Source: CALIZF01 sp046292445
GTDB lineage: Bacteria; Pseudomonadota; Alphaproteobacteria; Rhodobacterales; Rhodobacteraceae
Assembly: GCA_046292445.1 (NCBI GenBank)
Contig: JBKBQT010000024.1
Location: 1-51,056, forward strand
Reading direction: 5' to 3'
Length of the DNA stretch: 51,056 nt
Each line of letters begins with the position of its first letter. Positions within the stretch are counted from its first letter, which is position 1. Below, piece by piece: positions 23,570 to 31,541 of this stretch. Both the position numbers and the translations under genes were made by a program. The notes beneath the pieces are model-generated. The model saw only the letters and a program-made list of their open reading frames with translations. It was not told the origin of the DNA and made no database searches.

Positions 23570-24631
23570 ATGTCCCAGCCCCTCGCCCGGATCACCCATG
23601 CCCGCGCCGCCGCGGCGCCCGTCAAACAGGGCCTGACGCAGCGCGAAAAGGCGGCCGTGATCGTGCGCTTCCTGCTTGCCGAAGGGGCGACGCCGCCCCT
23701 GCTCGCCCTGCCGGAACACATGCAGGCCGCGCTGACCGAACAGATCGCCGCGATGCGCCTCGTCGATCGCACGACCCTTGCGCAGGTGGTCGAGGAATTC
23801 GTGAACGAGCTCGACCAGGTCGGTCTCGCCTTCCCCGGCGGGATCGAGGCGGCGCTGCAGGTTCTCGACGGCCATATCAGCGCCCAGGCGGCCAGCCGCC
23901 TGCGCCGGCTCGCCGGCGCCTCCGGCAAGGTCGATCCGTGGGAGCGGATCGTGCCCATGCCGACCGATCGCCTGATGCCCCTGCTCGAGGCGGAAAGCGT
24001 CGAGGTCGGGGCGGTGCTGCTGTCGAAACTGCCCGTGGCCAAGGCCGCCGACATGCTCGGGCGGCTGCCGGGCGACCGGGCGCGCCGCATCGCCCATGCG
24101 ATGGCGATGACCGGCAACGTCAATCCCGAAACCGTCCGGCGGATCGGCGTTGCCATCGCCGCCCAGCTCGATGCCGAACCCCCCCGCGCCTTCGAGGCAG
24201 GGCCCGAGGCCCGGGTCGGCGCCATCCTCAACGTCGCCGCCGCCGCGACACGGGCCGTGGTCCTCGAGGGGCTCGAGGAAGACGACGCCGCCTTCGCCGC
24301 CAAGGTCCGCAAGGCAATCTTCACCTTCGCCCATATCCCCGCCCGCCTCGCCGGGCGCGACGTCGCCAAGGTCGCGCGGATCGTGGAGCAGCCGGTCCTC
24401 GTCACGGCCCTTGCCGGCGCGATCACGGACGAGGATCGCGCCGCGGCCGAGCATATCCTCGCCAACATGTCGCAACGCCTCGCCCAGGCCCTGCGCGAGG
24501 AGATGACCGAACGCGGCCGCGTGCGCCCCAAGGACGCCGAGGATGCGCAGACGGCCGTGGTCGAGGCGATCCGCCAGCTCGAGGGCCAGGGCGAGATCGT
24601 CCTGCGCAGCGAGGAGGATGACGACGGCTGA
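23570..24631 (+). CDS. fliG: Flagellar motor switch protein FliG (stand-alone gene)
   Basis: 353 residues, full length for FliG, which forms the C-ring face that meets the stator. N-domain: TQREKAAVIVRFLLAEG. Middle domain: AVLLSKLPVAKAADMLGRLP. C-domain: KVRKAIFTFAHIPARL, ALAGAITDEDRAAAEHILANMSQR and VEAIRQLEGQGEIVLR. The middle-domain EHPQ motif is replaced (ESVE at that place), and the usual acidic FEDI of the torque helix reads FAHI, so the stator contact may differ. No other flagellar gene is in the window. It may be a lineage-specific variant or a paralog. Its stop abuts the convergent operon end with no gap. Confidence 0.85.
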   Translation: MSQPLARITHARAAAAPVKQGLTQREKAAVIVRFLLAEGATPPLLALPEHMQAALTEQIAAMRLVDRTTLAQVVEEFVNELDQVGLAFPGGIEAALQVLDGHISAQAASRLRRLAGASGKVDPWERIVPMPTDRLMPLLEAESVEVGAVLLSKLPVAKAADMLGRLPGDRARRIAHAMAMTGNVNPETVRRIGVAIAAQLDAEPPRAFEAGPEARVGAILNVAAAATRAVVLEGLEEDDAAFAAKVRKAIFTFAHIPARLAGRDVAKVARIVEQPVLVTALAGAITDEDRAAAEHILANMSQRLAQALREEMTERGRVRPKDAEDAQTAVVEAIRQLEGQGEIVLRSEEDDDG

Positions 24632-25519
24632 CTACACCAGCCGCGCCGGGAACCCCGGCGCGCGCAGGGCCGTGCCCGTCGCATCCTCGAGCAGCCGCAC
24701 GATGGCGGTCGATTGCGCCTCCATCCCGTAGGCCGCCGCCCCCGCCTCGAAGATCGCCAGCGTCCGCGCGGCAAGGTCAAGCGGCGTATCCGTCGCCGCG
24801 CCGATGGCCTGCGCGAACCGCAGGTCCTTCAGCGCCAGCGCCATGGAAAAGCCGACGTCATAGCTCCCGTTCAGGATGAGCTGCCCTTCCGTCTCGTGCA
24901 CGAAGGAATTGCCCGACGACGCCCGGATCGCCTCCCACGACTGGCGCAGGTCAAGGCCGGCCCGCGCCGCCAGCATCAGCGCCTCGCCATCCGCCACCAG
25001 ATGGATGAAGGCGAGCATGTTGGTGATCACCTTGATCACCGCCGCCGAACCCAGATCGCCCATGTGGAAATGCCGGCTCGCCATCGCCATCAGCGCCGGC
25101 TTGTGGAGCGCGACAAGCGCCTCCTCCCCGCCCGTCAGCACCGTGACCTCGCCCCTTTGCGCCAGATGCACGCCGCCCGTCACGGGCGCCTCGATCATCC
25201 GAACCCCCGCCGCCGCAGCAACCCCCGCCAGCCGCAGCACCTCGTCCCGCCCCAGCGTCGAGATCTCGATCCAGCTCGCCCCCGCCCGCGCCCCGGGCAG
25301 AAAGGCCGCCAGCACCGCCTCGGACGCCGCGGGCGAGGGCAGGCAGGTGATGACGGCATCGGCGCCCGCCGCCGCCTCGGCCGGGCTGGCCGCCACCGCC
25401 GCAAACCCCGCCATCCGCGCCGGATCGCGGTCATGCACCGTTACCGCGAACCCCGCCCGCACCAGGCATCGCGCCAGCGGCCCGCCAAGCTCGCCCAGAC
25501 CGATGAAGCCGTAACGCAT
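24632..25519 (-). CDS. NAD-dependent beta-hydroxyacid dehydrogenase (3-HIBADH-like)
   Basis: 295 residues. Rossmann N-domain MRYGFIGLGELGGPLARCL (GxGxxG at 7-12) and HDRDPARM after the second strand, with Asp favouring NAD. The substrate loop EAPVTGGVHLAQRGEVTVLTGG and the catalytic helix AAVIKVITNMLA with Lys163 and Asn167 are those of the 3-hydroxyisobutyrate/tartronate-semialdehyde reductase family. It is the last gene of the six-gene operon and starts inside the stop of the MttB-like gene (TGATG). It probably oxidises a hydroxyacid formed after demethylation or ester/amine cleavage; the true substrate cannot be told. Confidence 0.85.
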   Translation of the reverse strand: MRYGFIGLGELGGPLARCLVRAGFAVTVHDRDPARMAGFAAVAASPAEAAAGADAVITCLPSPAASEAVLAAFLPGARAGASWIEISTLGRDEVLRLAGVAAAAGVRMIEAPVTGGVHLAQRGEVTVLTGGEEALVALHKPALMAMASRHFHMGDLGSAAVIKVITNMLAFIHLVADGEALMLAARAGLDLRQSWEAIRASSGNSFVHETEGQLILNGSYDVGFSMALALKDLRFAQAIGAATDTPLDLAARTLAIFEAGAAAYGMEAQSTAIVRLLEDATGTALRAPGFPARLV

Positions 25520-27102
25520 CACATCCCCTCCACCGGATCGCGGAACCGGATCGGCCAGGCCGCGCGCACCGCCGCGTCGATCTCCGGGTCGATCTGGCAG
25601 CGCGCCCGCGCAAGGATCGCGTGCTTGCGCGCGATCGCCCGCTCCAGCAGGTCGGGCTTGCCCGCCTCGACCCATTCCTTGGGGCTCATCCGGTTGCCGA
25701 GCGACGGATAGACATATTCCGTCTGCATCAGCCGCAACGTCTGATCCGACCCGAGGTAATGCCCCGGGCCCCCGAGGCAGACCGCCCGCATCGTCTCGAG
25801 GCTCACCGCATCCTCGCTCACGTCGATCCCCTTCACGCAGCGCAGCGCCTGCCCGAGGATGTCGTCGCCGAGCACGAGGCTCTCGAGGCAGAACCCCAGG
25901 AGCGAGGCATGCATCCCGACCGCCTCGTAGATCATGTTGAGACCCGAAAGCCCCGCGAGCGTGTTGGAAATCGCCTGCTCCCACCCCGCCTGCATGTCGG
26001 GCAGCTTGGCATCCGCGATCCCCGCAGCCGCCCCGCCCGGCAGCCGGTAGAACTGGTGCATCTGCGCGCAGCCCGCGGTCAGAAGCGCCTGCTCCGCGCT
26101 TCCCCCCGACATCGCCCCGGTCCGCAGATCGCTCACGAAGGGCCAGGTGCCGAAGATGCAGGGAAACCCGGGCACCATCGCATTGACATAGACAAGGCCC
26201 GCAAGGCATTCCGCCACCGCCTGCACGATGGCCGCCGCGATCGGCGCCGGCGCCGTCGCCCCGGCCTGCCCCGCCGACAGCAGCAACACCGGCATGCCGC
26301 CGCGCACGCAGGCCTCCATCGTGATGCAGCTTTCCTCGGCAAACTTCATCGGCGGCACGACGAAGCAGTTGGAATTGCTCACGAAGGGCCGTGCGCGCCA
26401 GGCCGCCTCGCCGCCCGCGACACGGTGCAGCAGATCAAAGCAGCCCGCCACATGCGCCGGATCGCTGAAGGATGTGCCCACATGCTTGCCCGTCCCCGCA
26501 AGACAGGCATAAAGCGTGTTGATATCCATCTCGAAATTGTCGGTCACATCGCGGCAGACCATGGCCCGCTGGAAGAAATGCACATTGTCGAGATGCTGCA
26601 CGATCCGCGCCGCGTCATAAAGGTCCTGCGCCGTCGAATCGCGGTATTCGTTCCGCTCGATGTCCACGACATGCACCGCCGCGCCGGCAGTTCCGAAATG
26701 CACGGCACTGCCCGTCAGATGCAGGTCGAACCTCGGATCGCGCGCGAAAAGCGTGATGTCCCGCGCCGCCACGGCGATCATGTCCTCGACCAGCGCACGG
26801 GGGAACCGGATGCGCCCGTCCGCCCCCAGCACCGCCCCCGCCCCGGTCAGGATTTCCACCCCCGAGGCCGGCGCATTGGCCAGCCCGATCGTCTCGAGCG
26901 CATCGAGCGCCGCGGCATGGATCCGCGCCACCCCCGCCTCGCTCAGCGGCCGGTACTGCCCGCCCGGCAGGCCCGGCCGGATCGGGCGCATTGCCGCGGC
27001 CAGCGGCGCGGCCCGCTCGGCCACCCGCGCCGCCCGCCCGCCGCGCGCCCGCGCCGATCGCGCCGCCGCCGGTGCGCAGCCCTCCGTCAGAACCTCGTCC
27101 AT
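25519..27102 (-). CDS. MttB-superfamily methyltransferase (no pyrrolysine)
   Basis: 527 residues, one uninterrupted frame, so it lacks the in-frame amber of trimethylamine methyltransferases and belongs with non-Pyl relatives. Known members move a methyl group from glycine betaine, proline betaine, carnitine or similar to a corrinoid protein. Seen: GLPGGQYRPLSEAGVARIH, PRALVEDMIAVAARDITLFARDP, HFGTAGAAVHVVD, FVSNSNCFVVPPMKFAEESC, GATAPAPIAAAIVQAVAECLAGLVYV and GGPGHYLGSDQTLRLMQTEYVYP, all of the MttB type. Residues 1-40 form an Ala/Arg-rich extension. No corrinoid protein or MtgD/MtvA-type partner is in the operon. GGGGGAC lies upstream of the start; copy 4 of the dispersed repeat ends 8 bp before the ATG. 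Confidence 0.88.
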   Translation of the reverse strand: MDEVLTEGCAPAAARSARARGGRAARVAERAAPLAAAMRPIRPGLPGGQYRPLSEAGVARIHAAALDALETIGLANAPASGVEILTGAGAVLGADGRIRFPRALVEDMIAVAARDITLFARDPRFDLHLTGSAVHFGTAGAAVHVVDIERNEYRDSTAQDLYDAARIVQHLDNVHFFQRAMVCRDVTDNFEMDINTLYACLAGTGKHVGTSFSDPAHVAGCFDLLHRVAGGEAAWRARPFVSNSNCFVVPPMKFAEESCITMEACVRGGMPVLLLSAGQAGATAPAPIAAAIVQAVAECLAGLVYVNAMVPGFPCIFGTWPFVSDLRTGAMSGGSAEQALLTAGCAQMHQFYRLPGGAAAGIADAKLPDMQAGWEQAISNTLAGLSGLNMIYEAVGMHASLLGFCLESLVLGDDILGQALRCVKGIDVSEDAVSLETMRAVCLGGPGHYLGSDQTLRLMQTEYVYPSLGNRMSPKEWVEAGKPDLLERAIARKHAILARARCQIDPEIDAAVRAAWPIRFRDPVEGM

Positions 27103-27110
27103 CCCGTCCC

Positions 27111-27142
27111 CCGCTTCACTGTTCCCCAAATACTCGGCCGGA
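27111..27142 (-). repeat. Dispersed short repeat, copy 4
   Basis: On the minus strand it reads GAGTATTTGGGGAACAGTGAAGCGG and ends 8 bp before the ATG of the MttB-like gene. Nearly the same sequence precedes the first gene of the operon (copy 5). It fills most of the 64-bp gap in an otherwise overlapping operon. Confidence 0.65.
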
Positions 27143-27166
27143 CCGTCCCGCCTGCACCCGGCCGGG

Positions 27167-29608
27167 TCAAAGCCGCACCCGCTCCGCCTTCGGATCGTAC
27201 ATCGGCACGAGCGAGACCCGCGCCGGCCAGCGCCGCCCGGCGACCTCGATCGCGAAATCCGACCCCAGCACTGCCTCGGCCGTCTCGCCGGCGCAGGGCA
27301 CATAGCCCAGGCCCACCGCCCCGCCGAGCGCATGGCCATAATTCCCGCTGGTGATCGTGCCGACGATCCGCCCGTCCCGCACGATCGCCTCGTTATGGAA
27401 CAGGAGCGGCTCGGAATGGTCGATCAGGAACTGCACCAGCCGCCGCTCCGGCCCCGTCTCGCGCCGGCGCAGCACCGCCTCGCGCCCGATATAGCCGGTC
27501 TTGGCGCCTGGGGCGGCAAAGCCGAGGCCGGCGTCGATCACGTGATCCTCGTCGGTGATGTCATGGCCCCAGTGCCGGAACGCCTTCTCGATCCGGCAAC
27601 TGTCCAGCGCATGCAGACCGCAGAGCGTCAGATCCGGCGCCGCCTCGAGCAGCGCCTCGAACACATGCGCCGCCATCTCGGACGGCACGTAAAGCTCCCA
27701 CCCGAGTTCGCCCACATAGGAAATCCGGTGCGCCCGGGCGAGCGCCATGCCCACCTCGATCTCCCGCGCCGTGGCGTAGGGAAAGGCCGCGTTGTCGAGC
27801 GCATCGGGCGTGATGCGGCCCAGCAGATCGCGCGCCTCCGGCCCCATCAGGCACAGCACCGCCTCGGCCGCGCCCATGTCGGTCACCACGGCGAAATCGC
27901 CCTCCAGATGCCCGCGCAGCCAGGCCATCGTGCGCGTCACCGTCGCCCCCGGCACCACCAGCAGATAGGCCGCCTCGGTCAACCGCGTCACCGTCAGGTC
28001 GGCCTCGATCCCGCCCGCGTCGTTGAGCAGCATCGTGTAGACGATCCGCCCCGGCGCCACATCCATCTCGGCCGAGCAGACGCGGTTGAGGAACCGGCAG
28101 GCGTCGCGCCCCTCGACGCGGATCTTGCCGAAGGACGTCATGTCGAACAGGCCGGTGGCGCTGCGCACGGCCATGTGTTCGGCCCGCTGGTTGGCGAACC
28201 AGTTCTGCGCGCCCCAGCCATAGCGGTATTCGGGTGCCTGCCCCGGGGCGGCGAACCAGTTCGCCCGCTCCCAGCCCGCGACTTCGCCGAACACCGCCCC
28301 GCGCGCGGCCAGATGGTCGTGCAGCGGCGACCGGCGCAGCGCGCGCGCCGTCGTCATCTGCCGGTAGGGCCAGTGGTCGGCGTAGAGCAGGCCGAGCGTT
28401 TCCGTCACCCGGTCCTTCAGATAGCGCCGGTTGCGCTGGAACGGCATGGCGCGGCGGATGTCCACCTCCCACAGATCGAAGGGCGGCGCGCCGGTGGTGA
28501 TCCAGTGCGCCAGCGCCATCCCCGCCCCGCCCGACGACACGATCCCGATGGAGTTGTAGCCGGCCGCGATCCAGTAGCCGCCAAGTTCCGGCGCCTCGCC
28601 GAGGTAGTAGCGATCATCGGGGGTGAAGCTCTCCGGCCCGTTGAAGAACGTATGGATCCCGGCGGTCTCGAACAGCGGCATGCGCCGGGTCGCCATGGCG
28701 AGGATGGGGGCGAAATGGTCGAAATCCTCGGGCAGGGTGTCGAAGCAGAAATCGGGCCGGATGCCCTCCATCCCCCAGGGCTTGGCCTTGGGCTCGAAGG
28801 CGCCGAGCATCATCTTGCCCGCATCGACCTTGTAATAGGCGCATTCGTCCGGCACGCGAAGAACGGGCAGTTGTTCAAGACCGGCAACGGGTTCGGTGAC
28901 GAGGTAGAAGTGCTCGCAGGCATGCAGCGGCAGCGTCACGCCCGCCGCACGCGCCAGATCCCGCCCCCACATCCCGCCGCAGTTGACCACCACATCCGCC
29001 GCGATATGCCCCGCCGCGCCGTCGAGGCCCTGCCAGTCCACGCCCGTCACCCGGCCGCCGGCGCGCGTGACGCCCGTGACGCATACGCCCTCGACGATCC
29101 GCGCGCCGTTCTGCCGCGCGCCCTTGGCCAGCGCCATGGCGATGTTCGCCGGATCGCATTGCCCGTCGAGCGGCAGATGCACCGCGCCGACCACGCCCGC
29201 GACGTCAAGCAGCGGATACATCCGCTTGACATCGCTCGGGGAAATCTCGTGCACCTCAACATCGAAGGCGCGCGCGACGGTAGCCTGCCGGAGCAGTTCC
29301 GTATGCCGGTCGACGGTGAGCGCGACCGAGATCGACCCGGTCTGCCGCATGCCGGTGGCGATGCCGGTTTCCGCCTCGAGGCCGCGGTAGAGATCGGCCG
29401 AATAGCGGGCGAGCCGCGTCATGTTGCGGCTGCCGCGCAACTGCCCGATCAGCCCCGCCGCATGCCAGGTGGTCCCGCAGGTCAGTTGCCGCCGCTCGAG
29501 CAGGACGATATCGCGCCAGCCTGCCCGGGCGAGATGATAGGCCACCGAACAGCCCGAAACGCCGCCGCCGATGATGACCGCCTGCGCGTGATCCGGTATG
29601 TTCGTCAT
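27167..29608 (-). CDS. FAD-dependent DMGDH/sarcosine-dehydrogenase family protein with GcvT domain (1)
   Basis: 813 residues, two parts. Residues 1-430: an FAD-linked amine oxidase with dinucleotide motif VIIGGGVSGCSVAYHLARAGW (GxGxxG at 14-19) and TCGTTWHAAG, where His49 matches the covalent-FAD histidine of dimethylglycine dehydrogenase. Residues 440-813: GcvT-like tetrahydrofolate domain (RSATGLFDMTSFGKIRVEG, YTMLLNDAGGIEADLTV, SYVGELGWELYVPSE, GLHALDSCRIEKAFRHWGHD, YIGREAV). The family oxidatively demethylates N-methyl groups and hands formaldehyde to folate as methylene-THF. It overlaps the upstream gene by ATGA. It shares the operon with a second, clearly different family member. Confidence 0.9.
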   Translation of the reverse strand: MTNIPDHAQAVIIGGGVSGCSVAYHLARAGWRDIVLLERRQLTCGTTWHAAGLIGQLRGSRNMTRLARYSADLYRGLEAETGIATGMRQTGSISVALTVDRHTELLRQATVARAFDVEVHEISPSDVKRMYPLLDVAGVVGAVHLPLDGQCDPANIAMALAKGARQNGARIVEGVCVTGVTRAGGRVTGVDWQGLDGAAGHIAADVVVNCGGMWGRDLARAAGVTLPLHACEHFYLVTEPVAGLEQLPVLRVPDECAYYKVDAGKMMLGAFEPKAKPWGMEGIRPDFCFDTLPEDFDHFAPILAMATRRMPLFETAGIHTFFNGPESFTPDDRYYLGEAPELGGYWIAAGYNSIGIVSSGGAGMALAHWITTGAPPFDLWEVDIRRAMPFQRNRRYLKDRVTETLGLLYADHWPYRQMTTARALRRSPLHDHLAARGAVFGEVAGWERANWFAAPGQAPEYRYGWGAQNWFANQRAEHMAVRSATGLFDMTSFGKIRVEGRDACRFLNRVCSAEMDVAPGRIVYTMLLNDAGGIEADLTVTRLTEAAYLLVVPGATVTRTMAWLRGHLEGDFAVVTDMGAAEAVLCLMGPEARDLLGRITPDALDNAAFPYATAREIEVGMALARAHRISYVGELGWELYVPSEMAAHVFEALLEAAPDLTLCGLHALDSCRIEKAFRHWGHDITDEDHVIDAGLGFAAPGAKTGYIGREAVLRRRETGPERRLVQFLIDHSEPLLFHNEAIVRDGRIVGTITSGNYGHALGGAVGLGYVPCAGETAEAVLGSDFAIEVAGRRWPARVSLVPMYDPKAERVRL

Positions 29609-30513
29609 GATCTTGGCTCCGCCTCCTCGCGCATCGCCTGAACCACGGCGGCGATATGCGCCGGCGTCGTCTCGCAGCAGCCGCCGATGATCGTCGCGCC
29701 CTGCGCCGCCCAGGCCCGCGCATGGCGGGCATAGAGCGCGGGCGTCATGTCCGGACGCGCCTCGAGCGCGTCCACGGTCGGGCGATCCTTGAGGAAATCC
29801 TCGGTGATCCGCTTGAACCCGTTGGCATAGGCGCCGAACGGCAGGCCGAGGGGTGCCAGTGCCGCCAGCGCCGCCGCCATCGCCTCGGGCGCCGAGCAAT
29901 TGGCCAGCACTGCCGCCGCCCGCCCGCGCAGCACGGGGCGAAGGTCTGCGACCGCCTCGCCTGACCGAAGCCGCGCGCCGTTCGTATCGCCCACCGTCAC
30001 CGCGAGCCACACGGGCCGCCGCGCGGCCTGCGCGCCCGCCAGCACCGCATCGGCATGGGCGATCGAGGCGACGGTTTCGCACAGGATCAGATCGACGCCG
30101 GGCCCGAGCAGCCCCGCGACCTCGGCATAAAGCGGCACCGCCGTCCCGGCATCCGGGTGCACCTCGGGCCGATAGGATGCGACGAGCGGCCCGATCGACC
30201 CCGCGATCCGGCCCGATCCGTGGGCCTCGCGCGCCGCCCGCGCCTCGGTCAGCGCCTGGGCGTGCAGGTCGGCAAAGCGATGCTCGATCCCCGCCGCGCG
30301 CAGGCGGTCGCGGTGGACGGCATAGGTGTTGGTCGTCGCAACCTCGGCCCCGGCGGCGAAATAGTCGGCATGGACCTGCGCGACGAGGCCTGGGTGGTCG
30401 ATCATCACCTGCGTGGACCAGAGCGGGCTGGGCGGATCGCCCGACCGGGCGATCAGCTCCTGCCCCATGCCGCCGTCGAGGATGGTCACCGGCCTGCCCG
30501 ATGCGGTCATCAT
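29605..30513 (-). CDS. Homocysteine S-methyltransferase family protein (BHMT/MmuM-like)
   Basis: 302 residues, a single TIM-barrel. Zinc ligands are visible: Cys206 in LANCSAPEA and the pair Cys279-Cys280 in IGGCCETTPAHI. The substrate side shows ILDGGMGQEL at the N terminus and ATTNTYAVHRDRL. The family moves a methyl group from betaine, S-methylmethionine or, in some marine bacteria, sulfonium compounds to homocysteine, giving methionine. In this operon it could take a methyl from the degraded substrate. ATGA overlaps at both ends couple it to the neighbours. The donor cannot be read from the sequence. Confidence 0.88.
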   Translation of the reverse strand: MMTASGRPVTILDGGMGQELIARSGDPPSPLWSTQVMIDHPGLVAQVHADYFAAGAEVATTNTYAVHRDRLRAAGIEHRFADLHAQALTEARAAREAHGSGRIAGSIGPLVASYRPEVHPDAGTAVPLYAEVAGLLGPGVDLILCETVASIAHADAVLAGAQAARRPVWLAVTVGDTNGARLRSGEAVADLRPVLRGRAAAVLANCSAPEAMAAALAALAPLGLPFGAYANGFKRITEDFLKDRPTVDALEARPDMTPALYARHARAWAAQGATIIGGCCETTPAHIAAVVQAMREEAEPRS

Positions 30514-31541
30514 GCTGCGCTCTCCGGCGGGATGAGGACGCGCTTGCCGGCGGCGCCCGCGTCGAGGAAATCGGCCTGGGCGCGGGCGATGTCGCGCAAC
30601 GGATAACTGGCCGCGATGCGCGGCGCGATCCGGCCGGCGTTGATGAGGTCCACCAGCGCCGCGAAATCGCCCGGCGCAGGCCGCGTGCAGCCATGGATCG
30701 CCAGATCGCCAAGATACACCTGCCGGAGGTCGGTCTCGACCAGCGGCCCCGCGACCGCCCCCGCCACCGCACAGCGCCCGCCGGGGCGCAGCGCCCGCAG
30801 CCGCCCGGCCCAGCCGTCGCCGCCGACCACGTCGATCACCACATCGAGGCTCCCCGGTGCGAGCGGCGCACCGCGATCCACGGGCTCGGCCCCCGCCTCG
30901 GCCACGCTTTGGGCATGGGCGGCGCGGCACTGCCCCAGCACCCGCGCCCCCGCCAGCCGCGCCAGCTGCACCGCCGCCAGCCCCACCCCGCCCGAGGCAC
31001 CGGTGACCAGCACCGTCTCGCCCGGCGCCACGGCGGCGCGGCGCACCAGCGTCTGCGCCGCACCATAGGCGCAGGGCATCGCGCCAAGCGCCACATCGTC
31101 CAGCGGCGCCGCGGTCACATCATGCAGGTGCCGCGCCGGCACGACGCAGAACTGCGCGAAGGCGCCGTCGTAATCCGACCCGATCGCCCGTGCCGCCAAA
31201 GGCGCGCCCGGCGCCGGATCGACCTGCGTCGTCGGGCAGATCACCCGCGCCCCGATCGGCGGCACCGCCACACCCGGCCCATGCGCGACGACACGCCCGC
31301 ACAGATCCGACCCCTGAATGCGCGGAAACCCGATCGCCCCCGACCATCCGCCCGGCGCATCGGCACCATACCATCCGGTGCGGGTGTTGAAATCGGTCGC
31401 GTTCACCCCTGCCGCCAGAACCTGCACCAGTGCCTCGCCCGGTCCGGGCACGGGCACCGGCACATCGCTGCGCCAGACGAGCGCCTCGGGCCCGCCATGG
31501 CGCGTGAGCACGACGGCCGCCATGCGGTCCGGCACCGTCAT
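30510..31541 (-). CDS. Zinc-less MDR-family quinone oxidoreductase-like enzyme
   Basis: 343 residues. GroES-like part (VLAAGVNATDFNTRTGWYG, GSDLCGRVVAHGPGV) and Rossmann part with VLVTGASGGVGLAAVQLARLAGARVLG, the NADPH motif of the medium-chain dehydrogenase superfamily. The paired zinc cysteines of alcohol dehydrogenases are not in their places, so it is placed with quinone oxidoreductase/enoyl-reductase types. It probably reduces an alpha,beta-unsaturated or quinone-like intermediate with NADPH. Starts and ends in ATGA overlaps within the operon. The acrylyl-CoA reductase AcuI belongs to the same superfamily, but motifs alone do not allow that call. Confidence 0.85.
   Translation of the reverse strand: MTVPDRMAAVVLTRHGGPEALVWRSDVPVPVPGPGEALVQVLAAGVNATDFNTRTGWYGADAPGGWSGAIGFPRIQGSDLCGRVVAHGPGVAVPPIGARVICPTTQVDPAPGAPLAARAIGSDYDGAFAQFCVVPARHLHDVTAAPLDDVALGAMPCAYGAAQTLVRRAAVAPGETVLVTGASGGVGLAAVQLARLAGARVLGQCRAAHAQSVAEAGAEPVDRGAPLAPGSLDVVIDVVGGDGWAGRLRALRPGGRCAVAGAVAGPLVETDLRQVYLGDLAIHGCTRPAPGDFAALVDLINAGRIAPRIAASYPLRDIARAQADFLDAGAAGKRVLIPPESAA

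Noticed and set aside
26660..29641. A 993-codon plus-strand open frame
   Set aside because: Lies opposite the MttB-like and flavoprotein genes, which have full domain matches; no start signal and no motif.
30510..31541. Acrylyl-CoA reductase AcuI
   Set aside because: It belongs to the same superfamily and dddP is in the window, but the gene is in another operon and nothing in the motifs favours acrylyl-CoA.
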